A DNA stretch of 64,000 bases from Clostridiales bacterium (GCA_022508305.1 JAFLVM010000001.1:61347-125346), one strand, 5' to 3'; numbered from the stretch's first letter, positions 33,597 to 42,316 are shown. Made by a program: numbers and translations. Notes: generated from the letters alone by a model not told the origin.

Positions 33597-34592
33597 TTGC
33601 AAGTTATAGATTTTGATGCAATAGAGAAAAATACACAGTATTTCAAGCAAAAATTAGGTGGCAGCAAGCTTTGCGCCGTCCTCAAAAATGACGCTTACGG
33701 GCACGGTCTCGTTCACGTTGCGCGGCGCATTGCCGAGCTTGTGGACTGTTTTGCCGTAAGCTACGTCGATGAGGCAGAACAGATACAATTTTTAAATAAA
33801 AATACGCTTGTATTGCTTCCTCAAAATAGACGTAACACTGAAAGAGCAATCAAAAGCAACTTCATTTTGACAGTTGACAGCTTTGAAACACTCAAAATTG
33901 TCGACGAAGAGGCGCGTAGATTAAAAATCACTCCACGCGTTCATATCAAGTTTGACAGCGGCATGTCGCGCTTGGGTTTTCAAGAAAATCAAATACAGCA
34001 ATTGGTTGAAAGCTTACAGCGTGCGCAGTTTCAAGTTGAAGGAACGTTTTCTCATTTTTACGGCGACAGCGTAGCAGACTGTGACAGGCAACTTGAATAT
34101 TTTAACAACTGCGCAAACGAATTAGAAGGAGCGCTCAACCGTAGACTAATAAAACATATTGCAAATACGGGCGCAACGTTGCTGTCACCGAAGTATCACC
34201 TTGATATGGCGCGCGTGGGGTTAGGCTTGTTCGGTTACGGCAACGAAAACCTGCAATCGGCAAAGAGTGTTTACGCCGACGTTATTTCGGTAAAGTACGT
34301 CGAGGCGGGTTGTGTCGCAGGTTACGGCGCAATATATGCTTGCAAGCAAGCTACGCAGATTGCCGTACTGAACGTTGGGTACGCAACAGGGCTACCGCGC
34401 ACGCTTCGAGGAGGCAAAATAAAGATTGGCGAACGGTTTTTTCCTATTGTTGCAATATGTATGGCTATGTCGCTAATTGACGTTGGAAACGCCGACGTGA
34501 AAGTAGGTGATGTAGCAACACTGCTTGGTAACGGCGTAAATATCGCAAATGACGAGGTAATTATTTACGAACTCTTGTGTAATTTGAAATAA
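33597..34592 (+). CDS. alr: alanine racemase, short and divergent
   Basis: PLP enzyme making D-alanine for peptidoglycan. Start TTG 33597 has AAGGAG 6 nt upstream. The PLP lysine is Lys30 in AVLKNDAYGHG; HLDMARVGLGLFGYG and the catalytic tyrosine region GYGAIY (Tyr243) are present. Two oddities: the usual CMDQ/CMDM motif reads CMAMS (Ala290 in place of Asp), and the protein stops at 331 residues, right after YELLC, without the usual RVPRxY end. It may still be active; divergence should be kept in mind. Confidence 0.82.
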   Translation: MQVIDFDAIEKNTQYFKQKLGGSKLCAVLKNDAYGHGLVHVARRIAELVDCFAVSYVDEAEQIQFLNKNTLVLLPQNRRNTERAIKSNFILTVDSFETLKIVDEEARRLKITPRVHIKFDSGMSRLGFQENQIQQLVESLQRAQFQVEGTFSHFYGDSVADCDRQLEYFNNCANELEGALNRRLIKHIANTGATLLSPKYHLDMARVGLGLFGYGNENLQSAKSVYADVISVKYVEAGCVAGYGAIYACKQATQIAVLNVGYATGLPRTLRGGKIKIGERFFPIVAICMAMSLIDVGNADVKVGDVATLLGNGVNIANDEVIIYELLCNLK

Positions 34593-34620
34593 TGTTGTAA
34601 AATACTATACAAAGGTAAAA

Positions 34621-35166
34621 ATGAGAGTTATCACAGGAAAATACAAAGGCAGAAGTTTAGTTGCGCCCAAAAACGTTGCGCGTCCAACCCTCGACAGAAT
34701 GAAAGAGACGTTGTTCAACATCCTGAACGGCAAACTGCAAGGCGCCTGCGTACTCGATTTGTTCGCAGGTTCCGGTCAGCTTGCAATAGAGTGTCTGAGC
34801 CGTGGTGCGAATAGAGCTGTTCTTTGCGACAACAGTCGCGAGGCGGTAGTAGCAATAAAGGCGAATTTTGAGAAAATAGGCGCAACACCCGAGCTTATGT
34901 TTTGTGATTTTCGTGACTGTTTGAAGAAACTCGATTGCAAAATGGATTTGATTTTTGTAGACCCACCCTACAAAGCAGGGTTTTATACGGAAGTTCTTCG
35001 TGAAATCGATCAACGCGACGTGTTAAATCCTGACGGCATTGTGATTTGTGAACACGCGGCAGAAGACGACTTGCCGCAAAACGTCGGAGGATTGGCGCAG
35101 TACGATTGCCGCAAAATGGGTACTGTTAAGTTTAGTTTTTACCAAAGGAGTGACAAATGCGAGTAG
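34621..35166 (+). CDS. rsmD: 16S rRNA (guanine966-N2)-methyltransferase RsmD
   Basis: A 181-residue SAM-dependent methyltransferase. MRVITGKYKGRSLVAPK at the start, VLDLFAGSGQLAIECLSRGA (SAM site) and the catalytic LIFVDPPYKAG motif identify RsmD. It overlaps coaD by 10 nt, the same order as ylbH-coaD in Bacillus. Confidence 0.95.
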   Translation: MRVITGKYKGRSLVAPKNVARPTLDRMKETLFNILNGKLQGACVLDLFAGSGQLAIECLSRGANRAVLCDNSREAVVAIKANFEKIGATPELMFCDFRDCLKKLDCKMDLIFVDPPYKAGFYTEVLREIDQRDVLNPDGIVICEHAAEDDLPQNVGGLAQYDCRKMGTVKFSFYQRSDKCE

Positions 35167-35633
35167 GAGTATATGCGGGTTCATTTTGTCCTGTTACCAA
35201 AGGACACGTTGACGCAATAGAAAAAGCCGCCAAATTAGTGGACAAGCTGTACGTCGTGGTTGGGGTAAACGTTGACAAGCAGTACGTTATTCCCGACGAT
35301 GCGCGTTTTGAGATGTTGAAGCAATCAATTTCTCACGTCAAAAACGCTCAAGCAGTCCTGCATACTGGCATGATGACGGACTTTTGCAAGAGTGTGGGCG
35401 CGACCGTAATGATAAAATCCATTCGTAACGCGCTTGATTTACAGTCGGTAATTGATTTGTCCGACGTAAATAAAAGCTACTGGAACGGCGAAACGGTTTT
35501 TGTCGTGGGTAGCAAGGAATACAGGCATATTTCCAGTTCGCTTGTACGGGAATTGGCAGGTTTGGGGCAAGATTTTTCCGAGTACGTGCCCGCTTGCTGC
35601 GTTGAAGAAATCAAAAAGTATTTGGTAAAGTAA
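35157..35633 (+). CDS. coaD: phosphopantetheine adenylyltransferase
   Basis: Fourth step of coenzyme A synthesis: joins AMP to 4'-phosphopantetheine. The 158-residue protein starts MRVGVYAGSFCPVTKGHVDA, with the nucleotidyltransferase T-x-G-H motif, and has IKSIRNALDLQ and SSSLVRELAGLGQDFSEYV. AAAGGAGT lies before the ATG. It overlaps rsmD. Confidence 0.97.
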   Translation: MRVGVYAGSFCPVTKGHVDAIEKAAKLVDKLYVVVGVNVDKQYVIPDDARFEMLKQSISHVKNAQAVLHTGMMTDFCKSVGATVMIKSIRNALDLQSVIDLSDVNKSYWNGETVFVVGSKEYRHISSSLVRELAGLGQDFSEYVPACCVEEIKKYLVK

Positions 35634-35636
35634 ACT

Positions 35637-36620
35637 ATGTTTTGTGAACAAAAGAAACTGCAAAGCTCAGACTTTTACAAAAAATGTGCGCCGTTGACTG
35701 ACGGACTACGTGAAAGAAAAACGGAGTTTGACGCGCAGTTAAAACAAAACTTAATAGAACGCAAACGTTTTGTGGTGGTATGTGGACCCTGTTCTGCAGA
35801 CGACCCTAAGGCAATGGAAGAGTATTTGCTTAAGCTCAAGGCAGTAGCAGACGTTTGCCCAAATTTGCTTGTTGTCGCGCGTATTTACACTGCAAAGCCC
35901 CATTCCAACGGTCAAGGTTACAAAGGCGCGGCTTTTCACTTGCATAATGCAGACGATGTTGACTTGGATAGTGGAATAATCCGTTGCCGTCAAATGATGC
36001 TAAGATGTCTTGAAATCGGCTTACCTGTTGCAGACGAGTTGTTGTACCCTGAGTTATACGAATGCTTCAACGACCTTGTATCATACTGGTTCGTTGGCGC
36101 ACGCAGCTCTGAGGATAGCCTGCATCGCGATTTGGCTTCGGGGCTTGACGTGTGCTGTGGCTTGAAAAACGCCACCGACGGAAACGTTGAAAAGGTGGTG
36201 GACTCGCTATACGCCGTAAGTAGTCCGCGCGTATTTCCACGTAACGGTGCGCAAGTCGCTACAAGCGGTTGCAAATACGCTCATATTGCGCTGCGTGGCG
36301 GACTGAATAATGGAGTGTTTTCTACGAACATAACGGCAGAGGACGTCAAGTATGCAAGGAAGCTGCTAAAACAATACGGATTGAATGATTTTGTAATGGC
36401 GGACTTAAATCATGCTAACAGTGGCAAAATAGCTCGCAATCAAGTAGAAAACGCCAAACTTGCGATAAATGCAGGCGTTGACGGCGTTATGATAGAAAGC
36501 TATTTGAACGGCGGCGGACATTCAAACGCATACGGCACCTCGCAAACGGACGACTGCTTGAGCTTTGAGGAAACTGAAGAACTGATTAGAGGAATGCAGA
36601 AAAGCAAACATTCTTTGTGA
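35637..36620 (+). CDS. 3-deoxy-7-phosphoheptulonate synthase (class I, AroG/F type)
   Basis: First enzyme of the shikimate pathway, condensing phosphoenolpyruvate and erythrose 4-phosphate. The 327-residue protein has VVCGPCSADDPKAMEEYL, ELLYPELYECFNDLVSYWF, GARSSEDSLHRDLAS and the HANSGKIARNQ region of class I enzymes. Whether it is Phe-, Tyr- or Trp-sensitive is not clear. It starts 3 nt after coaD and interrupts the usual coaD-ylbJ order. Confidence 0.93.
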   Translation: MFCEQKKLQSSDFYKKCAPLTDGLRERKTEFDAQLKQNLIERKRFVVVCGPCSADDPKAMEEYLLKLKAVADVCPNLLVVARIYTAKPHSNGQGYKGAAFHLHNADDVDLDSGIIRCRQMMLRCLEIGLPVADELLYPELYECFNDLVSYWFVGARSSEDSLHRDLASGLDVCCGLKNATDGNVEKVVDSLYAVSSPRVFPRNGAQVATSGCKYAHIALRGGLNNGVFSTNITAEDVKYARKLLKQYGLNDFVMADLNHANSGKIARNQVENAKLAINAGVDGVMIESYLNGGGHSNAYGTSQTDDCLSFEETEELIRGMQKSKHSL

Positions 36621-36662
36621 TATTATTTGCAAAAGCAATACTTTTCAAAAAACTTTGTGAAA

Positions 36663-37553
36663 TTAGAGAAATAGTTTCACCAGTACAAAGCTTAATATGG
36701 TTGCGAAGGCGGATTGAGTCATTTTCATTTTGAAAATATCAACCGCTTTTATATTTTTCGTTCCGAGAAAAGCGTAGCATTGCAAAAACACGCACAAACC
36801 GCCAAATGCCAGTAACGTACTGGAAAGAACCGTAGCGGTAGCAACGTCAGTTAGCTTGCATATGCCAAAAACCCCGTTTGTCATTTCCAACAGTCCTATT
36901 GCAAACGATACGGCAAGGTTGTCGGAAAGCGCGACAGGCAACAAATTTTTTATCATGTCTGCAAGCATATAGAACAATGCGATCAATCCGCCGACGGAAA
37001 TTATTGATAACGCGGAATTGGTGATTGTATTGCCGAAGTCTGAAGGGGTAAGGCGAGAGCCGTTTTCGGACAAATTTACAATCAACTTTTTTCGCCGGTA
37101 AATCAGTCCGTTTAGTATAACTGACAAAAAGTGTGCGACAATCAATATGACGGTCGCCACGGTGTTTTGAAGCAGCTTCGCGCCAACCGTTGCAATCATG
37201 AATATCGGTCCGACTGAGGAACAAAAGCTGCACATACGCGTTGCGGTGGTGGTGTCTGCGTTACTGTCTGCAATAGCCTTTGCACCGATTGGGTAACCGC
37301 ACAGTAAGCTCATTACAAATTCGCTGTCGCAGGAAATTCCGAACAGTGTTTTTGTAAGCGAGTGTTTTCCACGCGGCTTTATTTTTAAAGCAAGCGTTGT
37401 AAGCACCGTAAAAGGAAATAGCGCAGGTAAAACGTTGTACGCCCACACCGTCAGCCCGTCGAAAAAACTTTGCATGTATTTCGCGGGTGAAGATATGAAA
37501 ATCGCCGCTATACAAACAAACAGTATTATTAAAAAAAACTTTAGATATTTCAC
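36663..37553 (-). CDS. ylbJ: YlbJ-like sporulation integral membrane protein
   Basis: A 296-residue membrane protein with about eight hydrophobic helices. SLLCGYPIGAKAIADS and the two nucleoside-recognition (Gate) domain halves match YlbJ, required for spore cortex formation in Bacillus subtilis. Start is GTG at 37553-37551 with a weak ribosome binding site. It lies between coaD and ylbM as in Bacillus, but on the opposite strand to coaD. Confidence 0.85.
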   Translation of the reverse strand: MKYLKFFLIILFVCIAAIFISSPAKYMQSFFDGLTVWAYNVLPALFPFTVLTTLALKIKPRGKHSLTKTLFGISCDSEFVMSLLCGYPIGAKAIADSNADTTTATRMCSFCSSVGPIFMIATVGAKLLQNTVATVILIVAHFLSVILNGLIYRRKKLIVNLSENGSRLTPSDFGNTITNSALSIISVGGLIALFYMLADMIKNLLPVALSDNLAVSFAIGLLEMTNGVFGICKLTDVATATVLSSTLLAFGGLCVFLQCYAFLGTKNIKAVDIFKMKMTQSAFATILSFVLVKLFL

Positions 37554-37700
37554 AAAATATCTTATTCACAGTAAATATTCTATATGTTTTAATTGATTTG
37601 GATTACTTATTACCAATTAAAAAATCAAATTAGTGTAACAAGTGCAAAAAAACAATTTCAATGTAAAAAGATGTCAATAGGCTGTCTGTATGTAATATTT

Positions 37701-37737
37701 TGCCGTTTTGTAGAATACTATTTCAGACATAGTATAC
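37701..37737. repeat. copy 1 of a 30-nt conserved element with an inverted repeat
   Basis: 37701-37730 is identical at 26 of 30 positions to 52842-52871. It contains ATACTAT (37715-37721) facing ATAGTAT (37729-37735) across 7 nt. A TGTCGAA sequence, as in Spo0A boxes, lies at 37743-37749 on the minus strand. The rest of the 272-nt gap (37554-37825) is A+T-rich without other recognised signals. Confidence 0.6.
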
Positions 37738-37825
37738 AAAAATTCGACATAAATTGATGTTTATGCGCATTTTTAGAATAATTTTAAGTTTCTTGATAGG
37801 TGATGACTACAGTCGCAAAATTATG

Positions 37826-38881
37826 TCAGCAATCTATTTTTACAAGTTTTGTGGGGGCTGTCTTGCCAGAAAGCGTTGCGTAGAGTCTATCGGCGCGTTG
37901 AGTAATTTCGTCGCTTTCGTTGTCTACACCTTGCAGTAGTGTCGTTTTACTTGATCTGACGGCAAGCACTTTGACGCACGGCTGCTGTGATTTGTAAAGG
38001 GCAACGGCGTCTTTGGTAATTCCAAGTATTTGGTACAAAATTATGCGTTGAAGTTTTAGTCGAGTGTATCTTTTCGTCTTGATTTCTTCTAACATATATT
38101 CATAACCATGTGATTTGTCGGCGTTGAAAATACGGTTGTGCAGTCCTTCCGTTACTCCCTCAATTTGCTCCAACTGTTCCTTCGTTGCCGTTGCTAAAAT
38201 ACTTGGAGCAATAGAGCAGTACTTCGACACAACACAGTCGTCAATGTCATTGATAACGTAGTCGAAAGTGTACTTGTCGCGCAGTTCTGCGTTGTCGCGT
38301 AATGCTTTGGATGATGCATATTCTTGAGCGTTGTCAGTGTTAAAATTGTCTTCTCTTTTCAGCGTAAGGGGTACAATTGTAGAGTTTGCGCGGCGCAATG
38401 CTTTGAGGTATTCTACGGCAAGCACGTTGTTCGGTTTGTCCAAGACGTCAAGTCCTGTCGCCGATGCAACAGCTTTGGGGTAGCTGACACCTTTTGCAAC
38501 TTCCTGTTGAATGAGTTTGTTTGTTTCGCAATTTTCAATTTTCTCAACACAAGATTTTAATACGTCTACGTCGCCACATTCGCTACCAAACACCAAACAG
38601 TCGGCACCGATTTTTTCTGCAATCGCAATTCCGCCGTAGGCAAAGTTTTCGGCTGAAGCGGTGGCAAAAACCGTCGGCAATTCTACTACGAGGTCTGCGC
38701 CTGCAAGTATGGCGTGTCTTGCTCGGGAATATTTGTCAGCGCAAGACGGTAGTCCGCGTTGGGTAAAGTTGCCGCTCATTATGCAAACAACGTTGTCCGC
38801 GACGGTCTTGGCGTAGTCAAGTAGCCTTTTGTGTCCTGTGTGTAGTGGGTTAAACTCGCATATTATTGCCGCTAATTTCAT
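37826..38881 (-). CDS. ylbM: tRNA(Met) cytidine acetate ligase / nucleotidyltransferase YlbM family
   Basis: A 351-residue protein with the nucleotidyltransferase signature ICEFNPLHTGHKRLLDYAK (residues 7-25), then IMSGNFTQRGLP and LVVELPTVFATASAENFAYGG. In Bacillus, the homologue (TmcAL) makes N4-acetylcytidine at the wobble position of elongator tRNA-Met using acetate and ATP. Its position beside pta and ackA, which handle acetate, is notable though probably accidental. AAGGTG precedes the ATG. Confidence 0.9.
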   Translation of the reverse strand: MKLAAIICEFNPLHTGHKRLLDYAKTVADNVVCIMSGNFTQRGLPSCADKYSRARHAILAGADLVVELPTVFATASAENFAYGGIAIAEKIGADCLVFGSECGDVDVLKSCVEKIENCETNKLIQQEVAKGVSYPKAVASATGLDVLDKPNNVLAVEYLKALRRANSTIVPLTLKREDNFNTDNAQEYASSKALRDNAELRDKYTFDYVINDIDDCVVSKYCSIAPSILATATKEQLEQIEGVTEGLHNRIFNADKSHGYEYMLEEIKTKRYTRLKLQRIILYQILGITKDAVALYKSQQPCVKVLAVRSSKTTLLQGVDNESDEITQRADRLYATLSGKTAPTKLVKIDC

Positions 38882-38903
38882 TTTGCACCTTTGTGATATT
38901 TAA

Positions 38904-38932
38904 TTTACAAGCATTTTCGGTTATGCTATAAT
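38904..38932 (+). promoter_or_regulatory. pta-ackA promoter
   Basis: TTTACA (38904-38909), 17-nt spacer, TATAAT (38927-38932). It leaves a leader of about 110 nt before pta. Confidence 0.75.
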
Positions 38933-39051
38933 TAACTTGAGTAAACGGTTTGAACAAAGCTTGCAGGCAAGCACATTCAACTTGCTGTAGCAATTTACGG
39001 TATTATACAACAAACATTACAATAAATAAAGTGTTTCAAAAGGAGATTGTT

Positions 39052-40050
39052 ATGAACGTATTGGAACAAATCAAAAGCAAAGCGGCGAAACTCCACAAAA
39101 CTATCGTTCTTTGCGAAGGCGAGGACAGTCGCGTAGTAAAAGCGGCGCAAATGGCAACGGCGGAAGGCATTGCGAAAATCGTTCTTTTGGGCGACGCAGC
39201 TGCTATCAAAGCGGCAAATCCCGACGTTGATCTTACAGGCGTGGAAATTGTAAATCCATTGACGAGCAGCAAGCTTGCGGCATACAACGCAAAGTTGTGC
39301 GAGTTGCGCGCTTCAAAGGGCATGACTCCCGAGCAAGCTACGGAACTGCTCAAGGACGGTACCTATTTCGGCGCAATGATGCTCAAAATGGGCGACGTTG
39401 ACGGACTTGTGTCCGGCGCGTGCCATTCTACGGCAAACACCCTTCGCCCAGGACTGCAAATAATCAAAACTGCTCCGGGCGTTTCCGCTGTTACCAGTTT
39501 TATGCTTATGATTTGTCCTCCGCAGGGCAATCAGTACTGTCCAGATGGGTTGGTGGTGTTTGCAGACTGCGGTTTGAATCCGACTTACACGGCAGAAGGG
39601 CTTGCCGACCTTGCCATATCTACAGCTGAGTCAGCTAAGGCTATCGTTGGAATTGACCCCAAAGTTGCAATGCTGTCCTTCTCGTCGAAAGGCAGCGCTA
39701 AGCATGACAACGTGACATTAGTTCAGGAAGCGACGCGCATTGCCAAGGAAAAAGCTCCCGCACTCAAGTTGGACGGCGAACTTCAATTCGACGCCGCTAT
39801 AGTGCCTGCTGTCGGCGAACTGAAAGCGAAGGGTAGCCCCGTTGCAGGACATGCTAACGTATTCATTTTCCCCGATTTGCAGGTGGGTAACATCGGTTAC
39901 AAGATTGCCGAACGTTTGGGCGGCTTTATGGCTGTCGGACCTGTCTGTCAGGGCTTTGCAAAACCTCTGAACGACCTTTCGCGTGGCTGCAACTCAGACG
40001 ACATCGTTGCGACGGTGGCAATAACCGTGTTGCAAACCGAGTGCGCGTAA
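39052..40050 (+). CDS. pta: phosphate acetyltransferase
   Basis: Converts acetyl-CoA and phosphate to acetyl phosphate. The 332-residue protein starts at ATG 39052 (AAAAGGAGA upstream; the frame is open to 38950 but lacks signals). Motifs: ILYLGDAAAIK-like segment VLLGDAAAIKAANPDVDL, LMKMGDVDGLVSGA and TAPGVSAVTSFMLM, all of the short Pta family. With ackA, it gives ATP from acetyl-CoA in fermentation. Confidence 0.96.
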   Translation: MNVLEQIKSKAAKLHKTIVLCEGEDSRVVKAAQMATAEGIAKIVLLGDAAAIKAANPDVDLTGVEIVNPLTSSKLAAYNAKLCELRASKGMTPEQATELLKDGTYFGAMMLKMGDVDGLVSGACHSTANTLRPGLQIIKTAPGVSAVTSFMLMICPPQGNQYCPDGLVVFADCGLNPTYTAEGLADLAISTAESAKAIVGIDPKVAMLSFSSKGSAKHDNVTLVQEATRIAKEKAPALKLDGELQFDAAIVPAVGELKAKGSPVAGHANVFIFPDLQVGNIGYKIAERLGGFMAVGPVCQGFAKPLNDLSRGCNSDDIVATVAITVLQTECA

Positions 40051-40114
40051 ACAGTATTATTCAAGTTAAACAAAGGCGTTTTGTTTTCAAAAATACAAAT
40101 AGGAGTAATTTTCA

Positions 40115-41317
40115 ATGAAAATATTAGTAATCAATTCCGGCAGTTCGTCGCTCAAATATCAGCTAATCGATATGGAAACGGAAGGCGTGCTTGCCAAGGG
40201 GCTTTGCGAGCGCATAGGCATTGCTAATTCCAACTTCATCTACAAGGCAAAGGGCGTGACCGTTGAACAACAAATAGACATGCCTAACCACAACGTGGCA
40301 GTTCAGTTGGTGCTTAACAAGCTGACAGACAAAAAAGTTGGCGTAATTTCCGCTATGAGTGAAATTGACGGAGTTGGACACAGGGTCGTCGCCTCTGGCG
40401 AAGCCTTCAAAAAGCCCACGCTCGTTACTCCCGAAGCAATGGTGTTGATGGAGGAAATCAAAGATTTGGCTCCTCTACACAACCCCGCGGCAATAGTAGG
40501 CGTAAATGCGTGCCTCGCTGCAATGCCCAAAACGCCCATGGTGTTGGTGTTCGATACAGGCTTCCACTTTACAATGCCCGACTACGCGTACATGTACGCA
40601 GTGGATTACTCTCACTACGAAAAGTACAAGATCCGTCGCTACGGCGCTCACGGAACGAGTCACAAGTTTGTTGCGGAGGAAGCTGCGAAATATCTTGGCA
40701 AAAACATTGAAAATTTGAAAATTATTACCTGTCACCTCGGCAACGGTTCCTCCATTACGGCAGTAAAGGGTGGCAAGTGCATTGACACTTCCATGGGATT
40801 TACTCCCCTTGCAGGCGTGCCTATGGGAACGCGTAGCGGCGACATTGATTTTGCTGCGGCTGAATACATTGCAAAGAAGGAAGGCATGGACGTATCGGAA
40901 ACGTTGACCTACCTCAACAAGAAGTGCGGTATGCTGGGCGTGTCCGGTGTGTCGAGCGATTTCAGAGATTTGACTGCGGCGGCAGAAGCGGGAAACTATC
41001 GCGCAAAGCTTGCTCTTGATATGTTCGCTTACGGAACCAAAAAGTACATTGGCGCCTACGCAGCAGCTTTGAACGGAGTTGACGCAATAGTGTTTACCGC
41101 AGGTATAGGCGAAAACGACAATCTCGTTCGAGCAGCTGCCTTGAAAGATATGGAATACCTCGGCGTGAAGCTTGACGCCAACAAAAACGACAACTGTCCT
41201 CGCGGTACGATAGCCGAAATTCAGGCGAAAGACTCGAAGGTCAAGATTTTGGTTATTCCTACGAACGAGGAGCTGGTCATCGCCCGCGAAACTATGCGCG
41301 AGGCAAAGTTGGCGTAA
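40115..41317 (+). CDS. ackA: acetate kinase
   Basis: Makes ATP and acetate from acetyl phosphate. The 400-residue protein starts MKILVINSGSSSLKYQLIDM and has VFDTGFHFTMPDYAYMY, RRYGAHGTSHKFV and TCHLGNGSSITAVKGGK, all standard AckA motifs. AGGAGT lies before the ATG. It is co-transcribed with pta; the pair sits within what is otherwise the ylb-rpmF gene order. Confidence 0.98.
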   Translation: MKILVINSGSSSLKYQLIDMETEGVLAKGLCERIGIANSNFIYKAKGVTVEQQIDMPNHNVAVQLVLNKLTDKKVGVISAMSEIDGVGHRVVASGEAFKKPTLVTPEAMVLMEEIKDLAPLHNPAAIVGVNACLAAMPKTPMVLVFDTGFHFTMPDYAYMYAVDYSHYEKYKIRRYGAHGTSHKFVAEEAAKYLGKNIENLKIITCHLGNGSSITAVKGGKCIDTSMGFTPLAGVPMGTRSGDIDFAAAEYIAKKEGMDVSETLTYLNKKCGMLGVSGVSSDFRDLTAAAEAGNYRAKLALDMFAYGTKKYIGAYAAALNGVDAIVFTAGIGENDNLVRAAALKDMEYLGVKLDANKNDNCPRGTIAEIQAKDSKVKILVIPTNEELVIARETMREAKLA

Positions 41318-41321
41318 ACCG

Positions 41322-41350
41322 TTGACAAAGCAATAGCTATTTTGTATAAT
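41322..41350 (+). promoter_or_regulatory. promoter of the DUF177-rpmF operon
   Basis: TTGACA (41322-41327), 17-nt spacer, TATAAT (41345-41350): an exact consensus match. The predicted RNA start (41357-41358) coincides with the GTG start codon of the DUF177 gene. Confidence 0.93.
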
Positions 41351-41357
41351 AGTGATT

Positions 41358-41855
41358 GTGTCTGACAAAATTGTATTAGATTTAACGGAAGTTATCGCAA
41401 ACGAAGGCGCTTCGGTTCAATTTGAAAAAGAGTGCCGTTTGGACAGCAGTTTGTTGCCGTACCCTAACGCAAAACTTGCAAAAGTTCAAGTTGATGTACG
41501 CGCGCAATTTAACAAACCCAACGTTAGAGTGTTTGGCGAAATTGTTTGCCACATAGACGGATTTTGCGATAAGTGTCTTACTGAAGTTTCCAAAACGGTT
41601 AGTTTGGACTTCAATCAAATATTCTACAAAGACAGTGCGGTTGAAGTTGACGGCTATGTCTATACCGACAGTATGTTAGACATGACCAAGGCAGTTAGCG
41701 ATGAAATAGCGTTGTCACTTCCCACGGCATGGCTGTGCAAGGACGACTGCAAGGGATTGTACCCCAAGTGTGGCGTAAATCTCAACGAGCAGAAGTGCGA
41801 TTGTGACACTTCACGGCAAAACGCTTTTTCTGCACTCAAAAATTTAAAATTCTAA
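41358..41855 (+). CDS. DUF177 protein (YceD/YlbN)
   Basis: A 165-residue protein of the YceD/YlbN family, found before rpmF in most bacteria and thought to act in rRNA or large-subunit biogenesis. A CxxC (DGFCDKCLTEVS) in the middle and a second Cys-rich cluster (CKDDCKGLYPKCGVNLNE) near the end look like zinc-binding sites. The likely start, GTG 41358, lies 8 nt after the -10 box, with no ribosome binding site, so the mRNA seems leaderless; GTG 41352 is an alternative. Confidence 0.88.
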   Translation: MSDKIVLDLTEVIANEGASVQFEKECRLDSSLLPYPNAKLAKVQVDVRAQFNKPNVRVFGEIVCHIDGFCDKCLTEVSKTVSLDFNQIFYKDSAVEVDGYVYTDSMLDMTKAVSDEIALSLPTAWLCKDDCKGLYPKCGVNLNEQKCDCDTSRQNAFSALKNLKF

Positions 41856-41870
41856 CGGAGGTGCATTACA

Positions 41871-42059
41871 ATGGCAGTACCCAAGAGAAAAACATCTAAA
41901 CAAAGAAAACACACAAGAGCGGCTAACTGGAAAGCTACCGCAGCTACTTTGGTGGAATGTCCTCAATGCCACGAATTGAAGGTTGCGCACAAGGTTTGCG
42001 AAGCTTGCGGATACTATGACGGTAAGCAAGTAGTGGAAATTTCCGCAGATAACAAGTAA
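41871..42059 (+). CDS. rpmF: 50S ribosomal protein L32
   Basis: A 62-residue basic protein starting MAVPKRKTSKQRKHTR. The four zinc cysteines are in CPQCHELKVAHKVCEACGYY. ACGGAGG is before the ATG, and a terminator follows. Confidence 0.98.
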   Translation: MAVPKRKTSKQRKHTRAANWKATAATLVECPQCHELKVAHKVCEACGYYDGKQVVEISADNK

Positions 42060-42084
42060 TTTCGGCTGATTTCATTGCAAATCC

Positions 42085-42114
42085 AAGCCATCGACGACAG
42101 TCGGTGGCTTTTTT
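42085..42114 (+). terminator. intrinsic terminator after rpmF
   Basis: AAGCCATCGAC / GTCGGTGGCTT with loop GACA, then TTTT. Confidence 0.9.
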
Positions 42115-42182
42115 GCGTTGTGAAACAACTACATATTTATGTTATATTTTGTGAAACATTCCCTGTTTTTTCCGCTTTTTTA

Positions 42183-42211
42183 TTGCAAAATGCTGTTTAT
42201 TGAGTTATAAT
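42183..42211 (+). promoter_or_regulatory. rnc-smc-ftsY promoter
   Basis: TTGCAA (42183-42188), 17-nt spacer, TATAAT (42206-42211). An A+T palindrome (GAGTTATA...TATAACTC, 42202-42234) overlaps the -10 box and the start point and could be an operator. RNA would have a leader of about 100 nt before rnc. Confidence 0.75.
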
Positions 42212-42316
42212 ATATAAAATTTTTTATATAACTCTAAAAAATAAGAAAATAGAATTTGAAATGGCAGCCGTGTTAGGTTTGTTCACGTATAAATTCTATG
42301 TAGCAAAGACGCATAT

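Noticed and set aside
36621-36662. Bidirectional terminator between the DAHP synthase gene and ylbJ
   Set aside because: Only scattered short complementarity; no convincing stem.
37754-37939. 61-codon plus-strand frame after the conserved element
   Set aside because: No ribosome binding site, and the second half is antisense to ylbM.
40475-41368. 297-codon minus-strand frame inside ackA
   Set aside because: Antisense to ackA and crossing the DUF177 promoter; no supporting signals.
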